Source: Cohnella sp. WQ 127256 (GTDB lineage Bacteria; Bacillota; Bacilli; Paenibacillales; Paenibacillaceae). Taken from it: a DNA stretch of 64,000 nt. Both the position numbers and the translations under genes were made by a program. The notes under the pieces are model-generated. The model had not been told where the DNA came from, did no database searches, and was given only the letters and a program-made list of their open reading frames with translations. This document shows, one piece after another, positions 43,502 through 51,962 of this stretch (within the stretch, counting starts at the first letter, position 1; every line of letters starts with the position of its first letter). The stretch spans positions 186,001 to 250,000 of the forward strand of contig NZ_JAMZCY010000009.1 in NCBI RefSeq assembly GCF_024519285.1, read 5' to 3'.

Positions 43502-43927
43502 GTTGTCATTGTCGGCGATGGAGGAGTTCAAGTAAACATCCAAGAACTGGACACAGTATTACGCCACTGCATTCCATTGAAACTATTTGTTATGAACAAC
43601 CGCAGCCTAGGTATGGTTCGGCAGTTCCAGGATATGTATATGGATGGGCGACAACAATCAACTGTTATCGGGTACGGATGTCCCGATTTGGTGAAGGTGG
43701 CCGAAGCTTACGGCTAGAAAGCCTTTCGTATCACACATTGGGCTGAAGCCGAACAGATCACAGCGGAAGCCTATGCTTACGAAGGATGTGTTCTCGTAGA
43801 AGTTATGCTTACTCTCGGCTCTACCGTCAACCCTAAACTGACCGTTAATCGTCCCGTCGAGGACATGTCACCACTTCTCGATCGCGAAGAGCTTAAGAAG
43901 CTCATGATGATTGATCCTTTGCCTTGA
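43502..43927 (+). pseudogene. TPP-dependent enzyme C-terminal remnant (acetolactate-synthase-like)
   Basis: Only the TPP-binding end remains: VVIVGDGGVQVNIQELDTVL then LKLFVMNNRSLGMVRQFQ, the GDG...NN cofactor motif. A TAG at 43715 interrupts it after VKVAEAYG; the frame then continues AFRITHWAEAEQ to VNPKLTVNRPVEDMSPLL and a natural stop. Such enzymes occur in surface-sugar and amino-acid pathways; the original partner genes are gone. A terminator follows. Confidence 0.75.
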
Positions 43928-43960
43928 TCGGGACACCTAAATTATCATATTTATGACAAT

Positions 43961-43999
43961 AAAGGCCGGAGCATACCCTAGCTTCGACCTTTTATTTTT
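43961..43999 (+). terminator. Terminator after the TPP-enzyme remnant
   Basis: AAAGGCCGGAGC pairs, with one mismatch, with GCTTCGACCTTT around ATACCCTA, then TATTTTT. Confidence 0.7.
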
Positions 44000-44092
44000 G
44001 GGGGACAGGCATTCATTGGGCACTCTGGACATAAACTTTCAATGCCAGCTTTTGTTTTCACTCCTTGATAGGACTGATTTAAAGACTAAATA

Positions 44093-44227
44093 ATGAATCT
44101 TCTGACTCTATACCTATTCGTCGCAGAGGATTGCGAGCTCCCGACTCGATATCAACAAGAATTCAAGCGCGGTGGACTCCAAATAATTGCTCCAATAACT
44201 TTAATGAAAGAGCTTAAGGAGGTATAA
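44093..44227 (+). CDS. Possible 44-residue peptide upstream of the 44230 gene
   Basis: An open frame (MNLLTLYLFVAEDCELP to LMKELKEV) that ends within the binding site of the next gene. It has no clear binding site of its own, so it may be a leader peptide, a remnant or chance. Confidence 0.2.
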   Translation: MNLLTLYLFVAEDCELPTRYQQEFKRGGLQIIAPITLMKELKEV

Positions 44228-44229
44228 CT

Positions 44230-44568
44230 TTGTCACAACCGTCTATTCCCAATATCACCCCAACCATCTCTATCTCCAGGCAACAGGCTATCTCGCTGTT
44301 GCTGAGCTCAATCGCGATGGATGAGTTGGCCGTCTCGCACCTTATTAACGCCGAAGCGGAGAAAATCCAAGCATTCGTCGGGCATGTAAGCGAATGCTGC
44401 AACATTGGGACTAAAGATTTCATCCGTTTTAACAATGGCGTCTCGCACTTTATCGAAGGTGTTACGATGAAACAATGGCTTGCCCTGAATAAGCTCGACC
44501 GTATAATTCAGATTACCGGTGATCATCTCAGTGACGACGAATGCTTCGAAGAAAACTGCGAGGAATAA
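44230..44568 (+). CDS. Cys-rich homologue of the collagen-protein N-domain
   Basis: A 112-residue protein. The first half matches the family core (SIPNITPTISISRQQAISLL, MDELAVSHLINAEAEKIQAF); the second half diverges and carries a CC pair and cysteines in DDECFEENCEE. TTG 44230 follows AAGGAGGTATAAC. It is the first of four closely packed plus-strand genes (44230-45716). The acidic cysteine tail could allow crosslinks; that is a guess. Confidence 0.8.
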   Translation: MSQPSIPNITPTISISRQQAISLLLSSIAMDELAVSHLINAEAEKIQAFVGHVSECCNIGTKDFIRFNNGVSHFIEGVTMKQWLALNKLDRIIQITGDHLSDDECFEENCEE

Positions 44569-44593
44569 CGGCGGGAAAGGAGAAACGGATTCC

Positions 44594-45034
44594 ATGCAGC
44601 AGCCCGAAGAATCAGATTTGATAAATAACGATATGATTAATGAGGGATGGGAAGGAGTCGAGGCGGAGGAGCCTATGTACTCCAGCTCCCATCGACGGAA
44701 AAGCACATTCTCCGCCCCTTCGTTGGAAGACCATGCTCCTCTTCCTTTCCCTAACCATACGAGCCGCGAAATTTTCAATGAACTCCTTCTCGCGGTAGCG
44801 AAGGAGGAAAATGCTATTGCGCATCTCATATATGCTGAAGCAGATAAGATTCGGGCGTTCACCGGCAATAACGGTTCCTTTCCCAGCTCACCAACACCTC
44901 ATCAAGTTAATGAATTTCAAAATGGCGTATCTCGTGTCGTGGAAGCTTTAGTCGAGAAACAGAAAATGCTAATCCGTTTGATCGAGATGAGCAAAAAACT
45001 ACTAGATCAAGAGGGTTGCACATCCTATGAGTAA
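44594..45034 (+). CDS. Divergent N-domain homologue with disordered head
   Basis: A 146-residue protein: about 55 residues of polar, probably disordered head (MQQPEESDLINNDMINEG) followed by a domain related to the same family (FNELLLAVAKEENAIAHLIY, AEADKIRAFTG). The NITP motif is replaced by PNHTS. ATG 44594 has AAAGGAG 12 bases upstream, while an in-frame start at 44519 lies in the previous gene. Its stop overlaps the next start. Confidence 0.7.
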   Translation: MQQPEESDLINNDMINEGWEGVEAEEPMYSSSHRRKSTFSAPSLEDHAPLPFPNHTSREIFNELLLAVAKEENAIAHLIYAEADKIRAFTGNNGSFPSSPTPHQVNEFQNGVSRVVEALVEKQKMLIRLIEMSKKLLDQEGCTSYE

Positions 45035-45350
45035 TTACACTTCCGATGACGATAACCAATGGAAAACAGCGCTCTCAATTGCCGTTATGGATACTGTGCA
45101 GAGCGTTCGTTATCTTCAGCTCGCTTGTAGCAACTGGCCGCCAGAGTTCCTCAAGCAGGCTGACAAGCTCATTGAGGAAAGCTACCGGCTGCTATTGCAT
45201 TCCACCGGCCGGAATGCAATGGAATTAAAAGTTCCCTCCTATAATTGGACAATGTACAGAACATGGAACGTCGCGGAGACTCGGAACAAGCACAAGCCTA
45301 CCGCTTTCGCTTCCTCGAATAAGGGAGTCTTTTTCCCGCACACCAATTGA
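45027..45350 (+). CDS. Hypothetical protein in the N-domain gene cluster
   Basis: A 107-residue protein with no family I recognise. The N-terminal half looks helical (WKTALSIAVMDTVQSVRYLQ, PEFLKQADKLIEESYRLLLH); the tail is basic and polar. ATG 45027 overlaps the preceding gene by 8 bases, so it is likely translated with it. It may be a distant, diverged partner of the N-domain proteins. Confidence 0.7.
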   Translation: MSNYTSDDDNQWKTALSIAVMDTVQSVRYLQLACSNWPPEFLKQADKLIEESYRLLLHSTGRNAMELKVPSYNWTMYRTWNVAETRNKHKPTAFASSNKGVFFPHTN

Positions 45351-45383
45351 CTTCCCTACTTCAACGGAAGGGAGTGAAACCTC

Positions 45384-45716
45384 ATGTCAATGCCGACCGT
45401 TCCGAACATAACACCGACGATTACACTAAATACGGAACAAGCGTTCAATCTACTCCTCGCCTCCATCGCTTTGGAGGAGCTCAGCCTCAGTCACATCATG
45501 AATGCTGAAGCCGAGAAAATTCAATTCATTCTTGGTACTCTTCCTGGCCAGCCACAAACTGGCTCATTCAACGAAATTATGGCTGTAAACAAGGACGTCC
45601 GCATGACCTTGAATACTATAATCCGCAAAGAAATCTTAATTCAGATGAAATTAGATACAATTCTAGAGACTTTTGCCCCCCTTCTACCAACACCACTATT
45701 GCAAAGTGGCAAATAA
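45384..45716 (+). CDS. Stand-alone homologue of the collagen-protein N-domain
   Basis: A 110-residue member of the family: TVPNITPTITLNTEQAFNLL, ALEELSLSHIMNAEAEKIQF, ILGTLPGQPQTG, with the LDTILETF helix end. GGAAGGGAGTG lies upstream of ATG 45384. It is the last gene of the cluster and is followed by a long perfect hairpin. Confidence 0.83.
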   Translation: MSMPTVPNITPTITLNTEQAFNLLLASIALEELSLSHIMNAEAEKIQFILGTLPGQPQTGSFNEIMAVNKDVRMTLNTIIRKEILIQMKLDTILETFAPLLPTPLLQSGK

Positions 45717-45720
45717 TCGC

Positions 45721-45758
45721 GAAATGGGCCGCCGGCTTAGAAGCCGGCGGCCCATTTC
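45721..45758. terminator. Long perfect hairpin ending the N-domain cluster
   Basis: GAAATGGGCCGCCGGCTT and its exact complement (18-base arms, 2-base centre). The usual T-run is absent (ATTTCGATCC), so it may stop transcription inefficiently or protect the message end from both sides. Confidence 0.65.
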
Positions 45759-45797
45759 GATCCCGTTATGATGTTCCGCAACCTAAAAAAACCAAAA

Positions 45798-46091
45798 CTA
45801 CCGAAACATCGTATACAGCTTGAGTAAATGCAGCATGTTACTGGGGTCAATTTTTTGTGCGATGACGAAATTGACCATTTGATCCTCCTGCGTGTCGGTT
45901 AAGGACTCATTTAATATTTTCGAAAACTGTTTAACCCACCTTCGAACCTTGGCACGATCCTGCAAATCATATTTGGTGACACCCTCAAGCAGACCTTTAA
46001 TTCGCTCCTTGGTCGCCGGATTTTTCATCTTCACTTTAACACGTTCCACAAACTCCGCCTTGATGCCGAACTTTTGCCAGCTTGTGCTCAA
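45798..46091 (-). CDS. Stage VI sporulation protein F-like (SpoVIF)
   Basis: A 97-residue protein whose core (GVTKYDLQDRAKVRRWVKQF, TDTQEDQMVNFVIAQK, MLHLLKLY) resembles SpoVIF, a mother-cell protein needed for coat assembly and spore resistance. The TTG start at 46091 has AGGAG about 13 bases upstream, an unusually long gap. It lies between recG and the collagen cluster on the opposite strand. The match rests on pattern rather than long identity. Confidence 0.68.
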   Translation of the reverse strand: MSTSWQKFGIKAEFVERVKVKMKNPATKERIKGLLEGVTKYDLQDRAKVRRWVKQFSKILNESLTDTQEDQMVNFVIAQKIDPSNMLHLLKLYTMFR

Positions 46092-46179
46092 AGAGGATCA
46101 CGCTCCTTCCGGCATATTCGGTACATCATATGCAACCGGAAGACGCACAATGACTAAGTTACGTACTCAGCCAACCTGA

Positions 46180-48231
46180 TTAATCCAAAGGCTCCCCATG
46201 CAGCTTAGCGTCTCGGGCTAGATTATCCCTTAACTCTCCGTAAGCAGGAGAGGACCAGAACTGTTCTTGAGAGGTCAATTGTGCGGCATCGTCTCTTGCT
46301 AGCTCAAGCACTTCAAAGTCGTTTAACAGATTGGCCAATCTGAATTCAGGCATACCGCTCTGCTTCGTTCCAAAAAACTCACCAGGACCCCTGATTTCCA
46401 GATCACGTCGCGATATTTCAAACCCATCATCCGTTTCCGTCATAGCCTTCATTCTTTCCTGCCCGTTTTCCGATTTCGGATCCGCGATGAGAATGCAAAA
46501 TGATTGGTGTTCTCCCCGTCCAACTCTTCCTCTTAGCTGATGAAGCTGAGACAAACCGAAGCGGTCTGCATCCATCACAATCATGAGCGTTGCATTCGGA
46601 ACGTCAACTCCAACCTCAATTACTGTTGTAGATACGAGTACATTTGTGTCTCCAGAAGCGTAAATGGCCATTGTTGCCTCTTTCTCCGCCGCTGTCATTC
46701 GCCCATGTAACAGACCCACCTTTAATTCCGGCAAGGCTTGCGTTAATTGCATATGTAAATCGATCGCATTTTGAACATCAAGCTTCTCAGATTCTTCGAT
46801 CAGCGGACAAATGAAAAACGATTGCCGCCCCTGCTCCGCTTCCTTGCGAATAAATCCGAGCACACGATCCATCATACTATGCTTTACCGAATACGTTTTG
46901 ATGGGTAGTCGGCCTTTAGGACGCTCTCTTAGTGTAGAAACATCCATATCTCCGAACACCGTTATTGCCAACGTTCTCGGAATCGGAGTCGCCGTCATCG
47001 TTAACACATCAGGGTTCATTCCCTTACGTCGCAAAATACTACGTTGGTTAACACCGAAACGATGCTGCTCATCCGTTACGACTAAGCCAAGACTGCGGAA
47101 GAAAACATCCTCTTGAATAAGCGCGTGAGTGCCAACGACGATATCCAGCAGTCCCATTTGCAGGGATGCAAGGATATCACGTCGCTTGCGTTCCGTAAGA
47201 CTACCCGTCAACAGGCCAACCTGAATACCATATGGCTCGAACATCTTGCCGAGCGAGCGAGTATGCTGCTCAGCTAATATTTCGGTAGGAACCATTAACG
47301 CACCTTGATGACCTGCTTTAACCGTCGCATATAAACCAACAGCAGCGACTACGGTTTTCCCTGACCCAACATCACCTTGAAGCAATCTATTCATCACATA
47401 GGGCTGCTTCATGTCATGAAGAATCTCGTTAATCACTTGCTTCTGCGAATCTGTTAACGTAAATGGCAGAACACTTACAAACTGACGAATATCATCATTA
47501 TCCACAGGATGGATGAGCCCATCCGCCTTCTTGAGGTGAGTTGCTCGATAAGCTTGAAGCTTTAGTTGGAACAGGAAAAGCTCTTCATAAACCATCCGAC
47601 GTCTCGCCTCTTGCCCTTCATTCGTGTTCTCAGGACGGTGAATGCACGTAATCGCTTCTCTTCGAGCGATAAGTGAATGCTTGTCCAAAAGCTCGGTAGG
47701 TAATATCTCTGGAATCAATGCGCCGAATTGATTCAATGCACGGTCGATTAACTTCCGCATCGCAGCTTGCGTAATACTTCCCCCTACGGAATATACAGGC
47801 TGAAGTGTCCCGGCCTTGGCCATGCTGCGATCAGGAAATTCAGAATCCGCAACGGTTAAATGCCGTCTCCGCTGATCCCATTTTCCAGTTAAAGTGATTT
47901 CTCTGCCCGGCGTCAATTGCTCCTTCAAGAAGGCTCTGTTGAACCACACCGCGGTCACCAGCGTGGAATCAACCGTCACCCGGCAAATCAATCGAGACTT
48001 TCCCCCGTAACGTTGCATGGTAGGCATCGAAGCGATCGCACCCTGAATCGTAATTCTTTCTCCGTCCTTCACTTCACTTAACTCACGTACTCGATAATCC
48101 TCATAACGAAACGGATAATATTCGAGCAAATCTCCGACTGTAGAAATACCCAAGGCGTGAAGCTCCTCCGCTTTCTGAGGGCCCACGCCTTGAAGTTTCG
48201 TCAGAGGAATTTGGAACAAATGATTAGACAT
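46180..48231 (-). CDS. recG: ATP-dependent DNA helicase RecG
   Basis: Reverses stalled forks and processes recombination intermediates. It is 683 residues: wedge/OB domain (GERITIQGAIASMPTMQRYG), Walker A LLQGDVGSGKTVVAA, the DExH-type box VVTDEQHRFGV, TATPIPRTLA, and the C-terminal helicase domain with QLHQLRGRVGRGEHQSFC. Full length, no lesion. It begins the conserved block that follows the accessory island. Confidence 0.97.
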   Translation of the reverse strand: MSNHLFQIPLTKLQGVGPQKAEELHALGISTVGDLLEYYPFRYEDYRVRELSEVKDGERITIQGAIASMPTMQRYGGKSRLICRVTVDSTLVTAVWFNRAFLKEQLTPGREITLTGKWDQRRRHLTVADSEFPDRSMAKAGTLQPVYSVGGSITQAAMRKLIDRALNQFGALIPEILPTELLDKHSLIARREAITCIHRPENTNEGQEARRRMVYEELFLFQLKLQAYRATHLKKADGLIHPVDNDDIRQFVSVLPFTLTDSQKQVINEILHDMKQPYVMNRLLQGDVGSGKTVVAAVGLYATVKAGHQGALMVPTEILAEQHTRSLGKMFEPYGIQVGLLTGSLTERKRRDILASLQMGLLDIVVGTHALIQEDVFFRSLGLVVTDEQHRFGVNQRSILRRKGMNPDVLTMTATPIPRTLAITVFGDMDVSTLRERPKGRLPIKTYSVKHSMMDRVLGFIRKEAEQGRQSFFICPLIEESEKLDVQNAIDLHMQLTQALPELKVGLLHGRMTAAEKEATMAIYASGDTNVLVSTTVIEVGVDVPNATLMIVMDADRFGLSQLHQLRGRVGRGEHQSFCILIADPKSENGQERMKAMTETDDGFEISRRDLEIRGPGEFFGTKQSGMPEFRLANLLNDFEVLELARDDAAQLTSQEQFWSSPAYGELRDNLARDAKLHGEPLD

Positions 48232-48273
48232 TAGACCAACCTCTTTATGTTACGGTTACAGAGTCTGTAACTC

Positions 48274-49131
48274 TTATTTACGCAATGGAAATACGAACAA
48301 ACCAATCGTACCTGGTCCCGCATGTGTACCGACAACCGGCCCAATTTCCGTTTCTTTATACTCTTGCACATTCAATCGCCCACGTATTAGCTCTGACATT
48401 TCGAGGACTCCCGCAGTATGGCCTGGAGTACTAGCAAGTGTTAAATTCACCGGCTGATCTTTAAAGTCAGTACTGAGAAGATCGGCAATCGTTGACATTG
48501 CTCGTTTCTGCCCTCTGACTTTATCAAACGGGAATACGATACCTTCGTTATCAATGGATAATATCGGTTTGATATTAAGTAGTGAACCTAATACAGCGGA
48601 AGCCTTACCGATACGACCGCCCTTCTTCAAGTACTCCAATGTATCTACGAGAAAATACAGCCGCATTTCCGAACGTAGACGCTGTACTTCAGCAATAATC
48701 TCATCCTTCGAAGCTCCCGCTTGAGCCATCTCAGCGGCCCTAACAACTAACAATCCGTACCCGTAAGAAGCCGATTTCGAATCAATAATTGTGACATCTG
48801 CATCCTCATCTAGCATTGATTTTGCAATTGTAGCTGACTGATAAGTGCCACTTAAAGCTGCGGATAATTGAATAGAAATAACAGAATGACCTTCATCTAT
48901 TAATTTCTTATACACCTCATAAAAATCGGCTGGAGAAGGCTGTGAGGTTGTCGCGAGACCATCGAAGGCAATGAGCTTCTCATAAAATTGTGCTGGTTGC
49001 AGCGTAATGTTATCTAGGTAGCTTTCATTCCCGAAATTAACCTTAAGAGGTACCATTGAAATACTAAGCTTTTCTCTAACCTCTAATGGAATATCCGCTG
49101 TGCTATCCGTAACCAGAACAACTGACGGCAT
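48274..49131 (-). CDS. DegV family fatty-acid-binding protein (FakB type)
   Basis: A 285-residue DegV protein; the family binds a fatty acid and presents it to the kinase FakA. It opens VVLVTDSTADIPLEVREKL and has SQPSPADFYEVYKKLIDEG and VVGTHAGPGTIGLFV. It lies 31 bases downstream of the fakA-like gene, which supports a working pair. The specificity (saturated or unsaturated) cannot be told. Confidence 0.9.
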   Translation of the reverse strand: MPSVVLVTDSTADIPLEVREKLSISMVPLKVNFGNESYLDNITLQPAQFYEKLIAFDGLATTSQPSPADFYEVYKKLIDEGHSVISIQLSAALSGTYQSATIAKSMLDEDADVTIIDSKSASYGYGLLVVRAAEMAQAGASKDEIIAEVQRLRSEMRLYFLVDTLEYLKKGGRIGKASAVLGSLLNIKPILSIDNEGIVFPFDKVRGQKRAMSTIADLLSTDFKDQPVNLTLASTPGHTAGVLEMSELIRGRLNVQEYKETEIGPVVGTHAGPGTIGLFVFPLRK

Positions 49132-49161
49132 GCTTGTCCCTCCATCTCCTAATTTGGATTA

Positions 49162-51021
49162 CTATGGCTCAACTGCGAATAAATAAGGATACAGCGGTTG
49201 ACCACCTTCATGCACCTCGATCTCAACATCAGGGAATTGCTTTACGACCCATTGCTCTAACGATTCCGTTTGCTCCGGGTCGGCACTATCCCCAGTCAGT
49301 ATCGTTAAGATTTCATTACCTGATACGAGTAATGCAGTTAAGAGCGACCTACAAGCATCCTGCTCGGTTGACTCTGAAACTACAATCGTCTTATCCTTAA
49401 TTCCGATATAATGACCTTCTTTAATTTGTAAGCCATCCATTTCCGTGTCCCTGACTGCTTGAGTCACTTGACCCGTTATGACTCTTTCATAAGCTTTCGT
49501 CATTCGGTCGATGTTCGATGACTCTGTGTCCATTTCCTGGAAGGCAAGCATTGCTGCCATCCCTTGAGGGATTGTTCGAGTCTGAAGTACCGTCACGGGA
49601 CGTTCTGCCAGCTCTGCCGCTTGCTTGGCAGCCATGATGATATTAGGATTATTCGGCAATAGAATAATGTGATGCGCGGATAATGACGTAATAGCCCCTA
49701 GCAAATCCTCCGTGCTCGGATTCATGCTCTGTCCACCAGAGAGAACGATATCTACGCCTAGGCTCTTGAATAGCTCCACATTTCCTTCGCCGACACTTAC
49801 CGCTACAACACCATATGAGGCCAATTCATACACATCCGGATTCGGCTCACTTTCAGGTGATGCTGTAATGGTCGGTAGATCAACCACACCCGGCAGCGAA
49901 TAATCCACGGTTGGCGCTCCAGAAGCAGGCTCAACAGACTTAGCCAAAGGCGGTAAGCCTTCATGTGAATCGGATTGCTGTGCCAGTAGCTCGCGGTGCT
50001 GCTCCTGCATATTTAAGATATGGATGTGCGTAATTTCGCCATACGCCAGGGCGAGATTCATAACATCTCCTGGTCGACGAGAGTGAACATGGACCTTAAC
50101 GATCCCCTCATCCTCTATGAGAATAATCGAATCCCCGTCTCGTTCCAATGCTTGTCTGAAAGTCCGCTCAGGAAAAGGTGAGCTAGCAGTCACACGTTGG
50201 ATGAAAAACTCCATATCATACGGAAAAGCAATGCTTTCCGTCTTAATTTTGGATTGTGCTGCTGTATTCATTGAACTAACTGCTCCAGTTATACGCGGAG
50301 TAGGAACGCTCAAATTCGATTGTGTTGCTGGCAATGGCAAAGGCGCTGGGTTGTGAGCCTCTGGTTTCGACAGGGCTTGCAGCGGGGCTTCAACATCGTA
50401 ATTCCCCTCTGTTAAGTACTCAACGAAGCCTTCGTACAAACAGACTAGTCCTTGCCCACCGGAATCGACGACACCGACCTGCTTTAGTATCGGAAGCATC
50501 TCCTGCGTGCGAGCAAGTGTCTCTTGTGACTTCGCAAGAACCTCTAGCATCCATTCCGTTAAATCATTTGAACGACGAGCTACCGTAAGTCCATGACGAG
50601 CCGTTTCTCTAGCAACGGTCAGAATTGTACCTTCGACAGGCTTAACAACCGCTTTGTAAGCGGTATCAACACCTTGTTGGAGAGCATTTGCGAACAAAGG
50701 CACCGTAAGCTCACGCTGTCCTGCTATCGCCCGAGCAAAGCCGCGGAACAATTGGGACAGAATTACGCCCGAATTGCCTCTTGCACCCATCAGAAGGCCT
50801 TTGGAGAGCACTTCCGCCGCACGTCCAACTTCCTCTGATGGCTTATTTTTTAATTCGGCCACACCGGCCGACATCGTTAAATTCATATTAGTTCCCGTAT
50901 CACCATCTGGCACGGGAAACACGTTCAGGGCGTTTATCCGATCGACGTTGCGGGTTAACCGCGCAGCGCCGAGTAAAATCATAGCCGCCCACTCACTTCC
51001 GTTCAAGAAGCGCTTATTCAA
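49162..51021 (-). CDS. fakA: Fatty-acid kinase FakA / YloV (DAK2-type)
   Basis: A 619-residue protein. The N-terminal DhaL-like kinase domain has NALNVFPVPDGDTGTNMNLT (ATP/Mg site) and GARGNSGVILSQLFRGFA; the middle and C-terminal domains complete the FakA architecture. It phosphorylates fatty acids bound to FakB proteins such as the neighbour at 48274. The upstream neighbour is yloU, the usual yloU-yloV pair. A Pro/Ser-rich linker (about 225-260) is longer than I would expect. Confidence 0.92.
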   Translation of the reverse strand: MNKRFLNGSEWAAMILLGAARLTRNVDRINALNVFPVPDGDTGTNMNLTMSAGVAELKNKPSEEVGRAAEVLSKGLLMGARGNSGVILSQLFRGFARAIAGQRELTVPLFANALQQGVDTAYKAVVKPVEGTILTVARETARHGLTVARRSNDLTEWMLEVLAKSQETLARTQEMLPILKQVGVVDSGGQGLVCLYEGFVEYLTEGNYDVEAPLQALSKPEAHNPAPLPLPATQSNLSVPTPRITGAVSSMNTAAQSKIKTESIAFPYDMEFFIQRVTASSPFPERTFRQALERDGDSIILIEDEGIVKVHVHSRRPGDVMNLALAYGEITHIHILNMQEQHRELLAQQSDSHEGLPPLAKSVEPASGAPTVDYSLPGVVDLPTITASPESEPNPDVYELASYGVVAVSVGEGNVELFKSLGVDIVLSGGQSMNPSTEDLLGAITSLSAHHIILLPNNPNIIMAAKQAAELAERPVTVLQTRTIPQGMAAMLAFQEMDTESSNIDRMTKAYERVITGQVTQAVRDTEMDGLQIKEGHYIGIKDKTIVVSESTEQDACRSLLTALLVSGNEILTILTGDSADPEQTESLEQWVVKQFPDVEIEVHEGGQPLYPYLFAVEP

Positions 51022-51045
51022 TGCTGTATTCCCCTTCCTTATAAG

Positions 51046-51405
51046 CTACTTCAATACTCGCACTCCCTGAACATTTACATGCACAAGATCGACCTTTAGA
51101 CCTACAACTTCTTCTAATACGTATTTTACTTTAGATTGGATGTTATGGGCTACTTCGGAAATTTTAGTTCCATAGCTGACGATGACATAAAGATCAAGAT
51201 GAACAAGCTCACCTTCATGGCGGACTTCCACTCCACGAGATAAATTCTCGCGACCTAGCAGCTCCGCTATGCCATCCTTTAAACCTTTACGGGAAGCCAT
51301 ACCAACAAGTCCATAACAATCCAATGCCGCCGAACCCGCAATCACAGCAATGACTTGATCTGCTACTTCTATCTTTCCGCTCTCCGAGACAAGCTGTAGA
51401 GGCAT
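51046..51405 (-). CDS. yloU: Asp23/Gls24 family protein YloU
   Basis: A 119-residue Asp23/Gls24-family protein, thought to act at the membrane in the envelope stress response. It contains GKIEVADQVIAVIAGSAALD, GRENLSRGVEVRHEGELVHL and DLVHVNVQGVRVLK. AAGGAGTGAA precedes ATG 51405. It is followed by fakA 24 bases on, and a candidate promoter lies upstream. Confidence 0.93.
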   Translation of the reverse strand: MPLQLVSESGKIEVADQVIAVIAGSAALDCYGLVGMASRKGLKDGIAELLGRENLSRGVEVRHEGELVHLDLYVIVSYGTKISEVAHNIQSKVKYVLEEVVGLKVDLVHVNVQGVRVLK

Positions 51406-51446
51406 GGAAATTCACTCCTTTATGTCTTTATTATGGACCATACTTC

Positions 51447-51475
51447 ATTGTACTATAAAAAAACCCGAGAATGAA
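51447..51475 (-). promoter_or_regulatory. Candidate promoter for yloU-fakA
   Basis: Minus strand TTCATT (51470-51475), a 17-base spacer and TACAAT (51447-51452). The -35 is weak. Confidence 0.4.
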
Positions 51476-51536
51476 GCCGTTTTCTAGGTAAATGTCACGA
51501 TTAGAGTGATTATGGCTTTTAATATCCGCTTTTTCG

Positions 51537-51565
51537 TTGCAACAAACAACATGCTGTGCTAATAT
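51537..51565 (+). promoter_or_regulatory. Promoter of rpmB
   Basis: TTGCAA (51537-51542), a 17-base spacer and TAATAT (51560-51565), about 42 bases before the rpmB start. Confidence 0.65.
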
Positions 51566-51607
51566 AGTGAAGTATTTGTATGGACGTGGTAGGGAGGTGT
51601 ATTTTTA

Positions 51608-51796
51608 GTGGCTCGTAAATGTTATATCACAGGGAAAAAGCCAGGTTCCGGTAACAACAAATCTCACGCGAATAACACTACCCGCCGTTCTTGGGGGGTT
51701 AACGTACAAAAAGTGCGCATTTTGGTGAACGGTAAACCTAAACGTGTTTTTGTTAGCGCACGTGCTTTGAAATCCGGAGCAGTAACACGCGTATAA
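51608..51796 (+). CDS. rpmB: 50S ribosomal protein L28
   Basis: Small basic ribosomal protein, 62 residues, MARKCYITGKKPGSGNNKSH and SWGVNVQKVRILVNGKPKRV. It starts with GTG at 51608 after GGGAGGTG. It is the cysteine-poor form, without zinc. A monocistronic gene, opposite to its neighbours, with its own promoter and terminator. Confidence 0.97.
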   Translation: MARKCYITGKKPGSGNNKSHANNTTRRSWGVNVQKVRILVNGKPKRVFVSARALKSGAVTRV

Positions 51797-51827
51797 TTCA
51801 CGATTTCGGCTTCAACTGGAATGAAGA

Positions 51828-51860
51828 AAAACCGTCAGGTAAACCTGACGGTTCTTTTTG
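51828..51860. terminator. Terminator after rpmB
   Basis: AACCGTCAGG-TAAA-CCTGACGGTT followed by CTTTTTG on plus; the minus side also ends in T, so it can serve spoVM. Confidence 0.92.
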
Positions 51861-51881
51861 TATTGATCTGCCCTCAAGGCG

Positions 51882-51962
51882 TCAATTTTTGTGAAACGTG
51901 TTGAGAATCGCTTTGACGAAGCCACCTAAAAATTTCGGCAGCTTGATGGTGTAAAACTTCAT
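51882..51962 (-). CDS. spoVM: Stage V sporulation protein M
   Basis: A 26-residue amphipathic peptide (MKFYTIKLPKFLGGFVKAIL and a HKN end) that marks the curved forespore membrane and anchors SpoIVA at the base of the coat. The sequence is close to Bacillus SpoVM across its length. ATG 51962 is preceded by GGAGGAGGG. Upstream in-frame extension to 52085 is not part of it. The location between rpmB and rpe is conserved. Confidence 0.95.
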   Translation of the reverse strand: MKFYTIKLPKFLGGFVKAILNTFHKN

